Origin: Bradyrhizobium symbiodeficiens
GTDB taxonomy: Bacteria; Pseudomonadota; Alphaproteobacteria; Rhizobiales; Xanthobacteraceae
DNA length: 64,000 bases
Direction of reading: 5' to 3'
Assembly (NCBI RefSeq): GCF_002266465.3
Contig: NZ_CP029427.2
Coordinates: 6,450,501-6,514,500 of the forward strand
Below are positions 45,284 through 53,828 of the stretch, in pieces; positions within the stretch are counted from its first letter, which is position 1; each line of letters starts with the position of its first letter. The notes beneath the pieces are model-generated. The model saw nothing but the letters and a program-made list of their open reading frames with translations. It was not told the origin of the DNA and made no database searches. The translations under genes were made by a program, and so were the position numbers.

Positions 45284-46684
45284 CTACCCCAGCAGATCCG
45301 GATTGATCAGCCGCTCGAACGAGAACATCTCGTCCCACTTCTCCTGGGTCAGCAGCTTGCGCTCGACCACCACGATCTGGTGCAGCGACTTGCCGCTCTG
45401 GTAGCCCTCGCGCGCAATCTCGGCGCATTGCTTGTAGCCGAGCAGCGGCTTCAGCACCGTGACGATGCCGAGCGAGTTGAGCACCATGTTGCGGGTGTGC
45501 TCCTCGTTGGCGGTGATGCCGACGACGCAATTCTCGCGCAGGCTGTTGACCGCGCGCTCCATGGTGCGGATCGAGAAGAACAGCGCGAACGAGATCACCG
45601 GCTCCATCACGTTGAGCTGGAGCTGGCCCGCCGAGGCCGCAAGTGTCACCGTGGTGTCGAGCCCGATCACGAGGAAGCTGGTCTGGTTGACGACCTCGGG
45701 AATGACGGGATTGACCTTGCCCGGCATGATCGAGGAGCCCGGCTGCAACTGCGGCAGGTTGATCTCGTTGAAGCCGGCGCGTGGGCCGGAGGCGAGCAGG
45801 CGGATGTCGTTGCAGATCTTGGTCAGCTTGCTCGCGGTGCGCTTCAGCACGCCGGAGAGCTGCACATAGGCGCCGGTGTCCGAGGTCGCCTCAACGAGGT
45901 CGCCGGCGAGAATGAAGTCGACGCCGGTGAGTGCGCTCAAATGCCGGACCGCGAGCTTGGGATAGCCGTGGGCCGCCGTGACGGAGGTGCCGATCGCGGT
46001 GGCGCCGAGATTGATCTCGCGCAGCAGCGCCCGAGCCTCGGAGATGCGATCGACCTCCTCGCCCATGGTGGTGCCCCAGCCCCGGAATTCAGCCCCAAGC
46101 GACATCGGCACCGCGTCCTGCAGATGCGTGCGGCCCATCTTCAGCACACGGTCGAACTCGCGGCCCTTGGTGAAGAAGGCTTCCTGCAGCTGGCGCAGCG
46201 CGGTCATGTAGCTTTCGAGCCGCAGGATCAGCGCCAGCCGAAACGCGGTCGGATAGGTGTCGTTGGTGGACTGGCCGTAATTGACGTGATCGTTGGGGCT
46301 GACGTGCTGGTAGTCGCCCTTTTTGAAGCCGAGCGATTCCAGCGCGAGGTTGGCTATCACCTCGTTGGCGTTCATGTTGGTGGAGGTGCCGGCGCCGCCC
46401 TGGATGAAGTCGGTGACGAACTGGTCCATCATGTCGCCGGCGATGACGCGGTCGCAGCCGACGATGATGGCGTCCGCGACCTTGGCGTCGATCGCGCCGA
46501 GATCACGGTTGGCCATGGCGGCGGCCTTCTTGACGTAACCGAGCGCCTTCACGAAGAAAGGCTCCTGGTTCATCGGAATGCCGGTGATGTGGAAGTTTTC
46601 CTTACCCCGGATGGTCTGGACGCCGTAATAGATGTCGTCGGCGATCTCACGCTGTCCGAGGAAGTCCTGCTCCGTACGGCTCAT
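45284..46684 (-). CDS. aspA: Aspartate ammonia-lyase
   Basis: A 466-residue enzyme that converts L-aspartate to fumarate and ammonia. It carries the aspartase/fumarase signature GSSIMPGKVNP, and the AspA-type stretches GAGTSTNMNANEVIAN, SPNDHVNYGQSTNDTYPTA and GRTHLQDAVPMSLG. Length fits the family. AAGGAGC precedes the ATG. It stands alone and supplies fumarate and ammonium from aspartate in the cytoplasm. Confidence 0.95.
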   Translation of the reverse strand: MSRTEQDFLGQREIADDIYYGVQTIRGKENFHITGIPMNQEPFFVKALGYVKKAAAMANRDLGAIDAKVADAIIVGCDRVIAGDMMDQFVTDFIQGGAGTSTNMNANEVIANLALESLGFKKGDYQHVSPNDHVNYGQSTNDTYPTAFRLALILRLESYMTALRQLQEAFFTKGREFDRVLKMGRTHLQDAVPMSLGAEFRGWGTTMGEEVDRISEARALLREINLGATAIGTSVTAAHGYPKLAVRHLSALTGVDFILAGDLVEATSDTGAYVQLSGVLKRTASKLTKICNDIRLLASGPRAGFNEINLPQLQPGSSIMPGKVNPVIPEVVNQTSFLVIGLDTTVTLAASAGQLQLNVMEPVISFALFFSIRTMERAVNSLRENCVVGITANEEHTRNMVLNSLGIVTVLKPLLGYKQCAEIAREGYQSGKSLHQIVVVERKLLTQEKWDEMFSFERLINPDLLG

Positions 46685-46714
46685 GGGCGCTCCTTGTTGC
46701 TCGCGCGACGTCCT

Positions 46715-47233
46715 TCAGTTCTGGCACAGCGCACTGGTCACAAAAGTATCGGTGCGGCAGTCATCCGGCTTACGTTGCCTGCCCGGAATGAGAACCTTGG
46801 CCGAGCATTTTTCCGCGGAATCGGCGTTCAGGCTCTTGCCTTCCTTGTAGCCCTTGCTCTGGCAAAGCTGGTCGGCGGCCTGCTTGCAATCGGGCGCGCC
46901 GTTGGACGATGCCGGGCAGGCGGTGCGTCCCGACACCATCGTCGAGGGCTTCGCCAGCCGCGACAGGTCGTTCATGGTTTCGCTGGGGCTTTTGATCGGC
47001 GGCAGGATCGAGGGAAGCTTGTCGAACAGCTTGCCCATTTCATGGATCAGCCCGGGATTTTCTGCAGGCGGAGGCGTCGAGGGCGGCGGCGCAGCCTGAG
47101 GCCCTTGCTCCTGCAAGCCAAGCGACGGCGGCGCCGATTGCGCCCACCCGGTCCCGCAAGCAGCGAGCAGGAGCAGCACTGCTGACATCAGCGTCCCGAG
47201 CCGCGCGGCCGGATTGCCGGATCGAACCATCAT
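46715..47233 (-). CDS. Secreted Cys-rich protein of unknown function
   Basis: A 172-residue exported protein. The N-terminus (MMVRSGNPAARLG, then LMSAVLLLLAACGTGWAQ) is a signal peptide that may carry a lipobox (LAAC). A Pro-rich stretch (about 45-60) leads to a C-terminal part with six cysteines (TACPASSNGAPDCKQAADQLC, CRTDTF, ALCQN) that should form disulfides. Two adjacent ATGs (47233, 47230) are possible starts and neither has a strong ribosome site. No family is recognised. Confidence 0.72.
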   Translation of the reverse strand: MMVRSGNPAARLGTLMSAVLLLLAACGTGWAQSAPPSLGLQEQGPQAAPPPSTPPPAENPGLIHEMGKLFDKLPSILPPIKSPSETMNDLSRLAKPSTMVSGRTACPASSNGAPDCKQAADQLCQSKGYKEGKSLNADSAEKCSAKVLIPGRQRKPDDCRTDTFVTSALCQN

Positions 47234-47280
47234 GATGGCAACCGTAGCCGAAGCCGCCCCTGCGGCAAAGCGCCGTGGAT

Positions 47281-47862
47281 CTAGATTAGCTTGATCGCCA
47301 CCACGAAGCCGAGCACCAGCACGGCAGCACCGACCGCCACCACGAGACCGAGATGCTTCTCGATCTTCACGCGGATCCAGTCGCCATAGCGGTTGAGCAG
47401 AATCGCCACGATGAAAAAGCGTCCCCCACGCGCAACGATCGAGCACAGAACGAACAGGAGGATGTTGTAGCCCGCAAAGCCCGAGGTAATCGTCACGAGC
47501 TTGTAGGGGATCGGGGTGAGCCCCTTGAGCAGGATGATCACCGCGCCCCATTCCGCATAGGAGGCGCGAAAGGCCTCGACCTTGCCGCCGAGGCCGTAGA
47601 CCTGAATCAGCCATTGGCCGACGGAGTCGAACAGCAGCGCACCGATGGCGTAGCCGACGATGCCGCCGAGCACCGAGGTGACGGTACAGACCATCGCATA
47701 AAGCCAGGCCCGCTGCGGGCGCGCCAGCGACATCGGGATCAGCATCACATCCGGCGGGACCGGAAAGAAGGAGCTCTCGGCGAAAGACACGGCTCCCATG
47801 ATCCAGAGCGCGTAGGGCTTATGGGCGGCGTCGATGCACCAATCGTAGATACGTTTCAGCAT
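47281..47862 (-). CDS. YqaA/DedA-family membrane protein
   Basis: A 193-residue inner-membrane protein of the SNARE-associated/VTT family. The start MLKRIYDWCIDAA at 47862 is preferred. Motifs are FAESSFFPVPPDVMLIPMSL near the N-terminus and GLTPIPYKLVTITSGFAGYN with the conserved re-entrant loop sequence. VTT proteins are linked to lipid scrambling or to membrane-potential homeostasis. A 47-base gap separates it from the following Cys-rich protein gene on the same strand. Confidence 0.85.
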   Translation of the reverse strand: MLKRIYDWCIDAAHKPYALWIMGAVSFAESSFFPVPPDVMLIPMSLARPQRAWLYAMVCTVTSVLGGIVGYAIGALLFDSVGQWLIQVYGLGGKVEAFRASYAEWGAVIILLKGLTPIPYKLVTITSGFAGYNILLFVLCSIVARGGRFFIVAILLNRYGDWIRVKIEKHLGLVVAVGAAVLVLGFVVAIKLI

Positions 47863-47928
47863 GGCGCCGCGATGAAGCACCATGGGACGGATTTGTCCAT
47901 GCCGAGATTGAGGCGAATTATGACGTTT

Positions 47929-48333
47929 CTAGTGGCGCTTGCGCGCGGTTCGGCCCTCGAGCGCGACAATCGGCCGCCTGGCAGCCACGCGCGGTGATGC
48001 GACTTTAGGCAGCTTCATCGACGATTTCGGCAGCTTCTCGGCGATGCCGAGCATGTCTTCGCGCCGCGTCATTTCGCGCCAGACGTCCTCGGGGCGCACG
48101 CCCGCAGAGGCCCAGAGCACGGTGAGATTGTACAAGAGGTCGGCGCTTTCCCGGATCACGGCATCGGTGTCGCCATTGACGGCATCGATCACGACCTCGA
48201 TGGCCTCTTCGGCGAGCTTCTTTGCCATTTTCGAGGGCCCGCGCTGAAACAGCCGGGCCGTCCGCGACGTTGCCGGATCAAGATCTCTGGCCGCGAGCAC
48301 AGCCAGATATAGCCGCTCAAGCGAATCACTCAT
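47929..48333 (-). CDS. hisE: Phosphoribosyl-ATP pyrophosphohydrolase (HisE) family protein
   Basis: A 134-residue MazG-like all-helical hydrolase. The ATG at 48333 (MSDSLERLYLAV) is chosen. The metal-binding ExxE...ExxD pattern is seen in KLAEEAIEVVIDAV and IRESADLLYNLTVLW. In histidine synthesis HisE removes pyrophosphate from phosphoribosyl-ATP. A Lys/Arg-rich tail of about 35 residues is unusual. In rhizobia the standard hisE sits in the his operon, so this solitary copy may be a paralogue with another nucleotide substrate. Confidence 0.75.
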   Translation of the reverse strand: MSDSLERLYLAVLAARDLDPATSRTARLFQRGPSKMAKKLAEEAIEVVIDAVNGDTDAVIRESADLLYNLTVLWASAGVRPEDVWREMTRREDMLGIAEKLPKSSMKLPKVASPRVAARRPIVALEGRTARKRH

Positions 48334-48372
48334 GGTACTCGAAACTACTCTAAACAAATGGCGGGCGTGTTA

Positions 48373-48427
48373 ACGTCCGATAATAAAAGCAGAAAACAGG
48401 CCGGCGCGGCAACCGCGACGGCCTGTT
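48373..48427 (-). terminator. Rho-independent terminator of the Gly/Tyr-rich protein gene
   Basis: AACAGGCCG (48395-48403 on plus) pairs with CGGCCTGTT (48419-48427) with an inner CGCGG/CCGCG stem. Read on the minus strand the hairpin is followed by a U-rich stretch (TTTTCTGCTTTTATTA). It lies 22 bases past the stop of the gene at 48450. Confidence 0.85.
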
Positions 48428-48449
48428 CAGGTCAAGCGGGCGAGCCCGC

Positions 48450-48818
48450 TCAGTAGCAGGTCGAGATCTGGCCCTGGCCGCCCTGCGCAGACTGGTAGGG
48501 GCCGCCGCAACGGTGAAACGGGCGCGGGCCGATATAGGAGTCGCCGCCGTAATAGACCGGACCCTCGTCGTAATAGACCGGGCCGCCGCCATAGTAAGCC
48601 GGAGCGTCGTAGGCGTAGGCATTACGGGTGGCGGCGATCGCAAGGCCGGTGCCGATGGCGCCGGCGATGGCCGCGCCGGCAAAAGCCCCGCCACCTCCGC
48701 CATGCCAGTGGCGGCCTCCCGCGAACGAAGCGGTAGGGGCAACCGCGGTCAGCGCCAGCACCGCGGCGGTGGCGAAAACGGCCTTGCGGCCGGTAAACTT
48801 CGAAAAGTTGTCAAACAT
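48450..48818 (-). CDS. Small secreted Gly/Tyr-rich protein
   Basis: A 122-residue exported protein. The signal peptide (about 1-33, GRKAVFATAAVLALTAVAPTASFA) is followed by a His/Gly stretch (GGRHWHGGGGGAFAG), a hydrophobic glycine-rich segment (AGAAIAGAIGTGLAIAA) that may form a membrane helix, and Tyr/Gly repeats (APAYYGGGPVYYDEGPVYYGG). Proteins of this composition are common in Bradyrhizobium envelopes; function is unknown. An AAGGAGG ribosome site and a strong terminator are present. A possible EcfG-like promoter lies at 48876-48901. Confidence 0.82.
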   Translation of the reverse strand: MFDNFSKFTGRKAVFATAAVLALTAVAPTASFAGGRHWHGGGGGAFAGAAIAGAIGTGLAIAATRNAYAYDAPAYYGGGPVYYDEGPVYYGGDSYIGPRPFHRCGGPYQSAQGGQGQISTCY

Positions 48819-48875
48819 GTTCTGGACCCTCCTTGGGACCTCGAATGGGGCCTGCAGACAGGCTCATGTCTTTCA

Positions 48876-48901
48876 AACACCCGCATCCCATGTTGGGTTC
48901 C
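48876..48901 (-). promoter_or_regulatory. Possible EcfG-like promoter, GGAAC-N17-TGTT
   Basis: On the minus strand GGAAC (48901-48897) is followed after 17 bases by TGTT (48879-48876), one mismatch from consensus, 58 bases before the ATG at 48818. Weaker than the element at 35110. Confidence 0.3.
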
Positions 48902-49043
48902 CCAACCCCAACACAAGCTGAACGGGGTTGCGTGATCGTGACGCAACCGCCGCTCATCCGCCGTTCATATTGGCGCGGAGAGACTGGCCGCAGCCGGCGC
49001 CGCGAGCGTCACAAAACTTAACAATGCGGAACCGGCGCAATCG

Positions 49044-50093
49044 ATGTCAGGATTCAAGACGACCACTCTCCGTTGCCTGCTGGCTCTCTCGATCTCGCTT
49101 GCAACGCTCGTTGCACGCGAAGTCGGTGCGGCCGAGACCGCTGCGCCGTCCGTTGCGATCCATTTCACCCTCGATCGTCCGTTGGACGCGAGCATGGCGC
49201 CGTTCTTCCTTGCGGCGAAGGACGGCAGGTTCAGTGCCGAACGCCTCAACGTGTCCTTCAACAGCGCACTCGGATCGCCGGAGGCGCTCGCGCGCGTCGC
49301 CAAGGGCGACAGCGAGCTTGCGTTCGTCGACATCAACGAGTTGATCCGGTTTCGCGACAAGGAGAACTCGCCGCCGGTCAAGGCGGTGTTCGTGCTATTC
49401 AACCGCGCGCCTTACGCGATCGTCGCGCGCAGGAGCCGCGGCATCGAGGTATTGCCCAATCTCGACGGCAAGACCGTCGGCGTTGCCGACGGCGATCTGT
49501 CGATGCGGCTGTGGCCGGCGCTGGCGCAGCAGAACGGCATTAAGGCATTGCGCGTCAAATTCCACAAGATCGGCGCTGCGGTCCGCGAGCCGATCCTGTC
49601 CGCGGGACAGGTCGATGCGGTCGCGGGCTTCAACTATCTCTCCGCGGTGAACCTGCGCGACCGCGGCGTGCCCGGAGCCGATCTCGTCGTGCTGCGTTTT
49701 GCCGACTATGGCTGCGAGGCCTATGGCTTCGCAGTGGTCGCCAATCCCGCCTTCGCCGCAGCAAAGCCGGATGCCGTAAAAGGCTTCGTCCGCGCCTTGA
49801 TCGCCGGCATCAATGCGACCGTCAAGGAGCCGGCGCGTGCGGCGGACGAGGCGGCGGGCCGCATCGACGGCGGCGACCGCGACCTGGAGCTGGCGCGCCT
49901 GCGCACCGTCCTCGCCGACAACATCCTGACCGACGAGGTCAAGCGCAACGGCCTCGGCGGCGTCGAGCCGGGGCGCCTGGAGCGCTCGATCGACCAGATC
50001 GCGCAGGACTTCAAATTCCGCAAGCGGCCCACGGCGGGCGATATTTTCGACGACCGTTTCCTACCGCCGGTCGCGGGGCGGCTGGTCAACTGA
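49044..50093 (+). CDS. Orphan ABC transporter solute-binding protein, NMT1/SsuA-like
   Basis: A 349-residue periplasmic binding protein of the NMT1/thiamine-pyrimidine or sulfonate-binding class. The signal peptide covers about residues 1-29 (SLATLVAREVGAA). The core has DASMAPFFLAAKDGRFSAERLNVSFNSALGS, FVDINELIRFRDK, LDGKTVGVADGDLSMRLWPALA and DRGVPGADLVVLRFADYG. No permease or ATPase follows, so it works with a transporter elsewhere or has another role. The start lacks a strong ribosome site. It may be read with the exporter gene that starts 86 bases downstream, though their functions do not obviously match. Confidence 0.88.
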   Translation: MSGFKTTTLRCLLALSISLATLVAREVGAAETAAPSVAIHFTLDRPLDASMAPFFLAAKDGRFSAERLNVSFNSALGSPEALARVAKGDSELAFVDINELIRFRDKENSPPVKAVFVLFNRAPYAIVARRSRGIEVLPNLDGKTVGVADGDLSMRLWPALAQQNGIKALRVKFHKIGAAVREPILSAGQVDAVAGFNYLSAVNLRDRGVPGADLVVLRFADYGCEAYGFAVVANPAFAAAKPDAVKGFVRALIAGINATVKEPARAADEAAGRIDGGDRDLELARLRTVLADNILTDEVKRNGLGGVEPGRLERSIDQIAQDFKFRKRPTAGDIFDDRFLPPVAGRLVN

Positions 50094-50178
50094 GTAAAAC
50101 TCACAGCTTCCGCTATATCTCGCGGGCGATCCCTGCTTAGAATGCGGGCTCCATTGTCCGCTCGAGTTGCTGGTCCGC

Positions 50179-51975
50179 ATGTCCATTTTCAGCCTCTACA
50201 CCCGCGTCCTCGAGCTGCTCGGCAAGGAGGCGCGGCTGGGCTGGCTGCTGGCATTTGCCAATCTCCTGCTCGCTGCCTCACAGTTCGCCGAGCCCGTGCT
50301 GTTCGGCCGGATCGTCGACGTGCTCTCCGGCAAGGCGGTGGCCGGGTCGAGCTCGGCCTGGCCGTTCCTGGTGGCGTGGGTCGCTTTCGGGCTGTTCACC
50401 ATTCTCTGCAGCGCGCTCGTGGCCTTGCAGGCCGACCGGCTCTCGCACCGCCAGCGCCAGGCGGTGCTGACCGATTATTTCGAGCACATCCTGCAATTGC
50501 CGCTGACCTTCCACTCCGGCACCCATTCGGGCCGGCTGATGAAGGTGATGCTCAACGGCACCGACGCCTTGTGGCGGCTGTGGCTCGGCTTCTTCCGCGA
50601 GCACTTTGCCGCGATCCTCTCGGTCGTGGTGCTGCTGCCGCTGTCGCTCTACCTGAACTGGCGATTGGCCATCCTGCTGTTCGTGCTCTGCATCGTCTTC
50701 ACCGCGCTGACGACCTTCGTGGTGCGCAAGACCTTCGGCATGCAGATGGCGGTCGAGGAGCAATATAGCGAGCTGTCCGCGCGCGCTTCCGACGCACTCG
50801 GCAATGTCGCGCTGGTGCAGAGCTTCGTCCGCGTAGAATCCGAGGTGAAGGGCCTGCGCTCCGTCGCCGACGAATTGCTCGCGGCGCAAATGCCGGTGCT
50901 GTCGTGGTGGGCGCTGGTCACCGTTATCACGCGCGCCTCCACCACCATCACGGTGCTGGCTATCTTCACGCTCGGCATCGCGCTGCACGACCAGGGGCTG
51001 ACCTCGGTCGGCGAGATCGTGATGTTCGTGAGCTTCGCGACGCTGCTGATCCAGAAGCTTGAGCAGGTGGTGGGCTTCATCAACAACGTGTTCATGGAGG
51101 CGCCCCGCCTGCGCGAGTTCTTCAATGTGCTCGACGCCGTGCCCGCGGTGCACGACCGGCCCGACGCAATCGACGCCGGCAGGCTATCCGGCCTCGTCGA
51201 GTTCAACGACGTCACCTTCTCCTATGACGGCAAGCGGCCGGCGATCGAGGACCTCACCTTCACCGCGCTGCCCGGCCAGACCATCGCGCTGGTCGGCCCG
51301 ACCGGCGCCGGCAAATCCACCGCGATCGCGCTCCTGCATCGCGCCTTCGATCCGCAATCCGGCTTCATCAGGATCGACGGCATGGACGTGCGCGGCGTCA
51401 CGCTGACCTCGTTGCGCCGGAATATCGGCGTCGTGTTTCAGGAGGCGCTCCTGTTCAACCGCTCGATCGAGGAGAATCTGCGCGTCGGCAAGCCGGACGC
51501 GACCGAGGCCGAGATGCGCAAGGCGGCCGAGCGTGCGCAGGCGCTCGATTTCATCGATCGCAGCGGCGGCTTCGCGACCAATGCCGGCGAGCGCGGCCGC
51601 ATGCTGTCCGGCGGCGAGCGGCAGCGGCTGTCGATCGCCCGCGCGCTGTTGAAGGATCCCCCGATCCTGATCCTGGACGAAGCCACCAGCGCGCTCGACG
51701 CCGTCACCGAGGCCAAGGTGAATGCCGCTCTCGACGAAGTGATGAGGGGCCGCACCACCTTCGTGATCGCCCATCGCCTCTCCACCATTCGCAACGCCAC
51801 GCGGATCCTGGTGTTCGAGAACGGGCGGGTGATCGAAAGCGGAACTTTCGATGAACTCGTGGCCAAGGGCGGCCATTTCGCCGAGCTCGCCAGGGCCCAG
51901 TTCATGGTTCACGAGACCACACGGGCCAGTGTGACAGCCGCAGAGGCTGCTGCGACTGCTGCCAAATCCCCCTAG
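50179..51975 (+). CDS. ndvA: ABC transporter (fused permease-ATPase), NdvA/ChvA-like glucan exporter
   Basis: A 598-residue half-transporter: a six-helix membrane domain (about 1-320) fused to an ATPase (about 340-590) with Walker A GPTGAGKST, signature LSGGERQRLSIARAL and Walker B ILILDEATSALD. The N-terminus (FSLYTRVLELLGKEARLGWL, then FAEPVLFGRIVDVLSGK) closely resembles NdvA/ChvA proteins that export cyclic glucans to the periplasm in rhizobia. The ATG at 50179 is chosen over a TTG at 50167. The matching glucan synthase is not in the window, so the symbol rests on sequence resemblance. Glucan export matters for hypo-osmotic fitness and symbiosis in this group. Confidence 0.85.
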   Translation: MSIFSLYTRVLELLGKEARLGWLLAFANLLLAASQFAEPVLFGRIVDVLSGKAVAGSSSAWPFLVAWVAFGLFTILCSALVALQADRLSHRQRQAVLTDYFEHILQLPLTFHSGTHSGRLMKVMLNGTDALWRLWLGFFREHFAAILSVVVLLPLSLYLNWRLAILLFVLCIVFTALTTFVVRKTFGMQMAVEEQYSELSARASDALGNVALVQSFVRVESEVKGLRSVADELLAAQMPVLSWWALVTVITRASTTITVLAIFTLGIALHDQGLTSVGEIVMFVSFATLLIQKLEQVVGFINNVFMEAPRLREFFNVLDAVPAVHDRPDAIDAGRLSGLVEFNDVTFSYDGKRPAIEDLTFTALPGQTIALVGPTGAGKSTAIALLHRAFDPQSGFIRIDGMDVRGVTLTSLRRNIGVVFQEALLFNRSIEENLRVGKPDATEAEMRKAAERAQALDFIDRSGGFATNAGERGRMLSGGERQRLSIARALLKDPPILILDEATSALDAVTEAKVNAALDEVMRGRTTFVIAHRLSTIRNATRILVFENGRVIESGTFDELVAKGGHFAELARAQFMVHETTRASVTAAEAAATAAKSP

Positions 51976-52164
51976 CAAGTCCTCACAGGATCGTCGAAAT
52001 TCGGCCTATTTCATTGCGGAATACCCCGCTCATGCCCCTGTTCTCGACGCACCAGCCGGTATAGGTTTGCGGCGCCGCAAGCGGCGGCGCTGGATATCAG
52101 AACCGACAATCAGATCACGAGCACCGCCCGTATCAGGCGGGTCTCCAAGGACCGGAATCGGATA

Positions 52165-53640
52165 GTGCACGCCCTACGCCCGCTGCTTCGCAAATCCCTG
52201 TTCAACCTGTTCGCTGCGACGCTCGCATGTGCCGCGCTGCTCGCGCCACGCGCGGCGAGCGCCGAAGCCCTGCTGCTGATCGAGGCCGACAGCGGTAAGG
52301 TGTTGCAGGCGGAGAACGCGACCATTCCCTGGTATCCGGCTTCCGTCACCAAGATCATGACCGCCTATGTGACGCTGAAGGCGGTCAAGGACGGCAGGCT
52401 GACGCTCGACACGCTGCTCACGGTATCGCCGACGGCGGCCTCGCAATCGCCCTCGAAGATGGGGTTCCGTCCGGGAACGCAGCTCACCGTCGACAACGCG
52501 CTGAAGATGATGATGGTCAAGTCGGCGAACGACATGGCCGTGGTGCTCGCCGAAGGCGTCGGCGGTTCGATCGACGGTTTCTCCGCGATGATGAACGATA
52601 CCGCGAAGAAGCTCGGCATGACGCAGACCAGCTACGTCAATCCGAACGGCCTGCCCGCCGACGGCCAGATCACTTCGGCGCGAGACCTCGGCATCCTCGC
52701 GCGCTCGTTCCTGCGCGACCTGCCGGAATACGAATACTTCGTCCACATCCCGGCGATCCGCTTCGGCAAACGCGTCACCGGCAATTTCAACAAGCTGATC
52801 GGCCGCTATCCAGGTGCCGACGGTTTCAAGACCGGCTTCATTTGTGCCTCCGGCTACAATCTCGTCGCCTCCGCGACCCGCAACGGCCGCCGGCTGATCG
52901 CGGTGGTGCTCGGCTCCAGCTCCGGCACGGCGCGCGCGGTGAAGGCGGCGCAGCTGCTGGAGCGCGGCTTCAGCCAGGACAATCTGACGTGGCTGCGCCC
53001 CTCGCTCGGCACGGTCGATAACCTCGTGCCGGTCGACGCCTCGCCGCCGAATCTGCGCGACGAGATGTGCGGCGCCCATCGCAAGCGGCCGGCCAGCGAC
53101 GACGATGACGCGCTGATTGCGGCCAATGGCGGCACCAGCGGATCGGCCTCGGCCACCGGTGGCGAAGCCCAGGTGACCTTCTTCACCGCCGGCCTTCAGC
53201 CGCCTTTGATGAAGGCCTCCGAGCTGATGGCGCAGGCCCCCGCGGCGGCCGAGCCCGTGCCGGTCTATACCGGCCCGACCCGCACCGGCACCGCCCTGAT
53301 CGCGGCGGTCGCGGCCGATGCCGACCAGCAGACGGCGTCGAAGCCGCGTGGCAAGAAGTCGCGCGTGGCCAAGAAACCTGATGCGGCCGACAAGCCGAAG
53401 GACGCGGGCAAGGGCGCGAAGGACATCAAGACGGCGGCGGCGAAGCCTGTTGCCAAGCCGGCTGAGGGCAAGAACAACGACAAGAACGACGCCAAGACTG
53501 CGGCGAAGCCGCCGGCGCCCAAGCATGCTGCCGCCAAGCACGATGCTGCGGCCAAACCCGCCGAGAAGCCTGTGGCAAGCAGCCCCGCCAAGCCCAAGGC
53601 CGCGACCAAGCCCGCCACCAAGCCGGCCAACAACAGTTAA
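52165..53640 (+). CDS. D-alanyl-D-alanine carboxypeptidase (PBP5/DacF family) with Lys/Ala/Pro-rich tail
   Basis: A 491-residue penicillin-binding protein starting at a GTG. The signal peptide spans about 1-33. Catalytic motifs are S60-V-T-K63, S120-A-N122 and K222-T-G224. The peptidase domain and a SPOR-free C-terminal region reach about residue 390; the last 100 residues are a low-complexity Lys/Ala/Pro tail (KPKDAGKGAKD, KPATKPANNS). It removes the terminal D-alanine from peptidoglycan stem peptides in the periplasm. Compared with E. coli PBP5 (about 400 residues) it is long because of the basic tail, which may bind cell wall or membrane. The usual C-terminal amphipathic anchor is not seen. 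Confidence 0.92.
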   Translation: MHALRPLLRKSLFNLFAATLACAALLAPRAASAEALLLIEADSGKVLQAENATIPWYPASVTKIMTAYVTLKAVKDGRLTLDTLLTVSPTAASQSPSKMGFRPGTQLTVDNALKMMMVKSANDMAVVLAEGVGGSIDGFSAMMNDTAKKLGMTQTSYVNPNGLPADGQITSARDLGILARSFLRDLPEYEYFVHIPAIRFGKRVTGNFNKLIGRYPGADGFKTGFICASGYNLVASATRNGRRLIAVVLGSSSGTARAVKAAQLLERGFSQDNLTWLRPSLGTVDNLVPVDASPPNLRDEMCGAHRKRPASDDDDALIAANGGTSGSASATGGEAQVTFFTAGLQPPLMKASELMAQAPAAAEPVPVYTGPTRTGTALIAAVAADADQQTASKPRGKKSRVAKKPDAADKPKDAGKGAKDIKTAAAKPVAKPAEGKNNDKNDAKTAAKPPAPKHAAAKHDAAAKPAEKPVASSPAKPKAATKPATKPANNS

Positions 53641-53828
53641 CGCCGCACCGACCCGGGCCGCCGCGCTTCGCACCTGCGGCAGCGCGGCTTCTGGACGAAT
53701 CCAGTAGCCACTCCCTGACCTTTGTCCTAATCCTCGACGACTTGCCTCCCGTTCCGGCAGGCTCGATACTGGCGGCAATGAGGCAAGCCCGAGACACAAC
53801 GGGCTCTGGTAGATGAGGGGAGTTTTCC

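Noticed and set aside
52073..52092. GC-rich hairpin (GCGCCGC / GCGGCGC) before the carboxypeptidase gene, considered as a terminator for the exporter gene
   Set aside because: No U-run follows, and GC-rich hairpins of this size are frequent by chance at this base composition.
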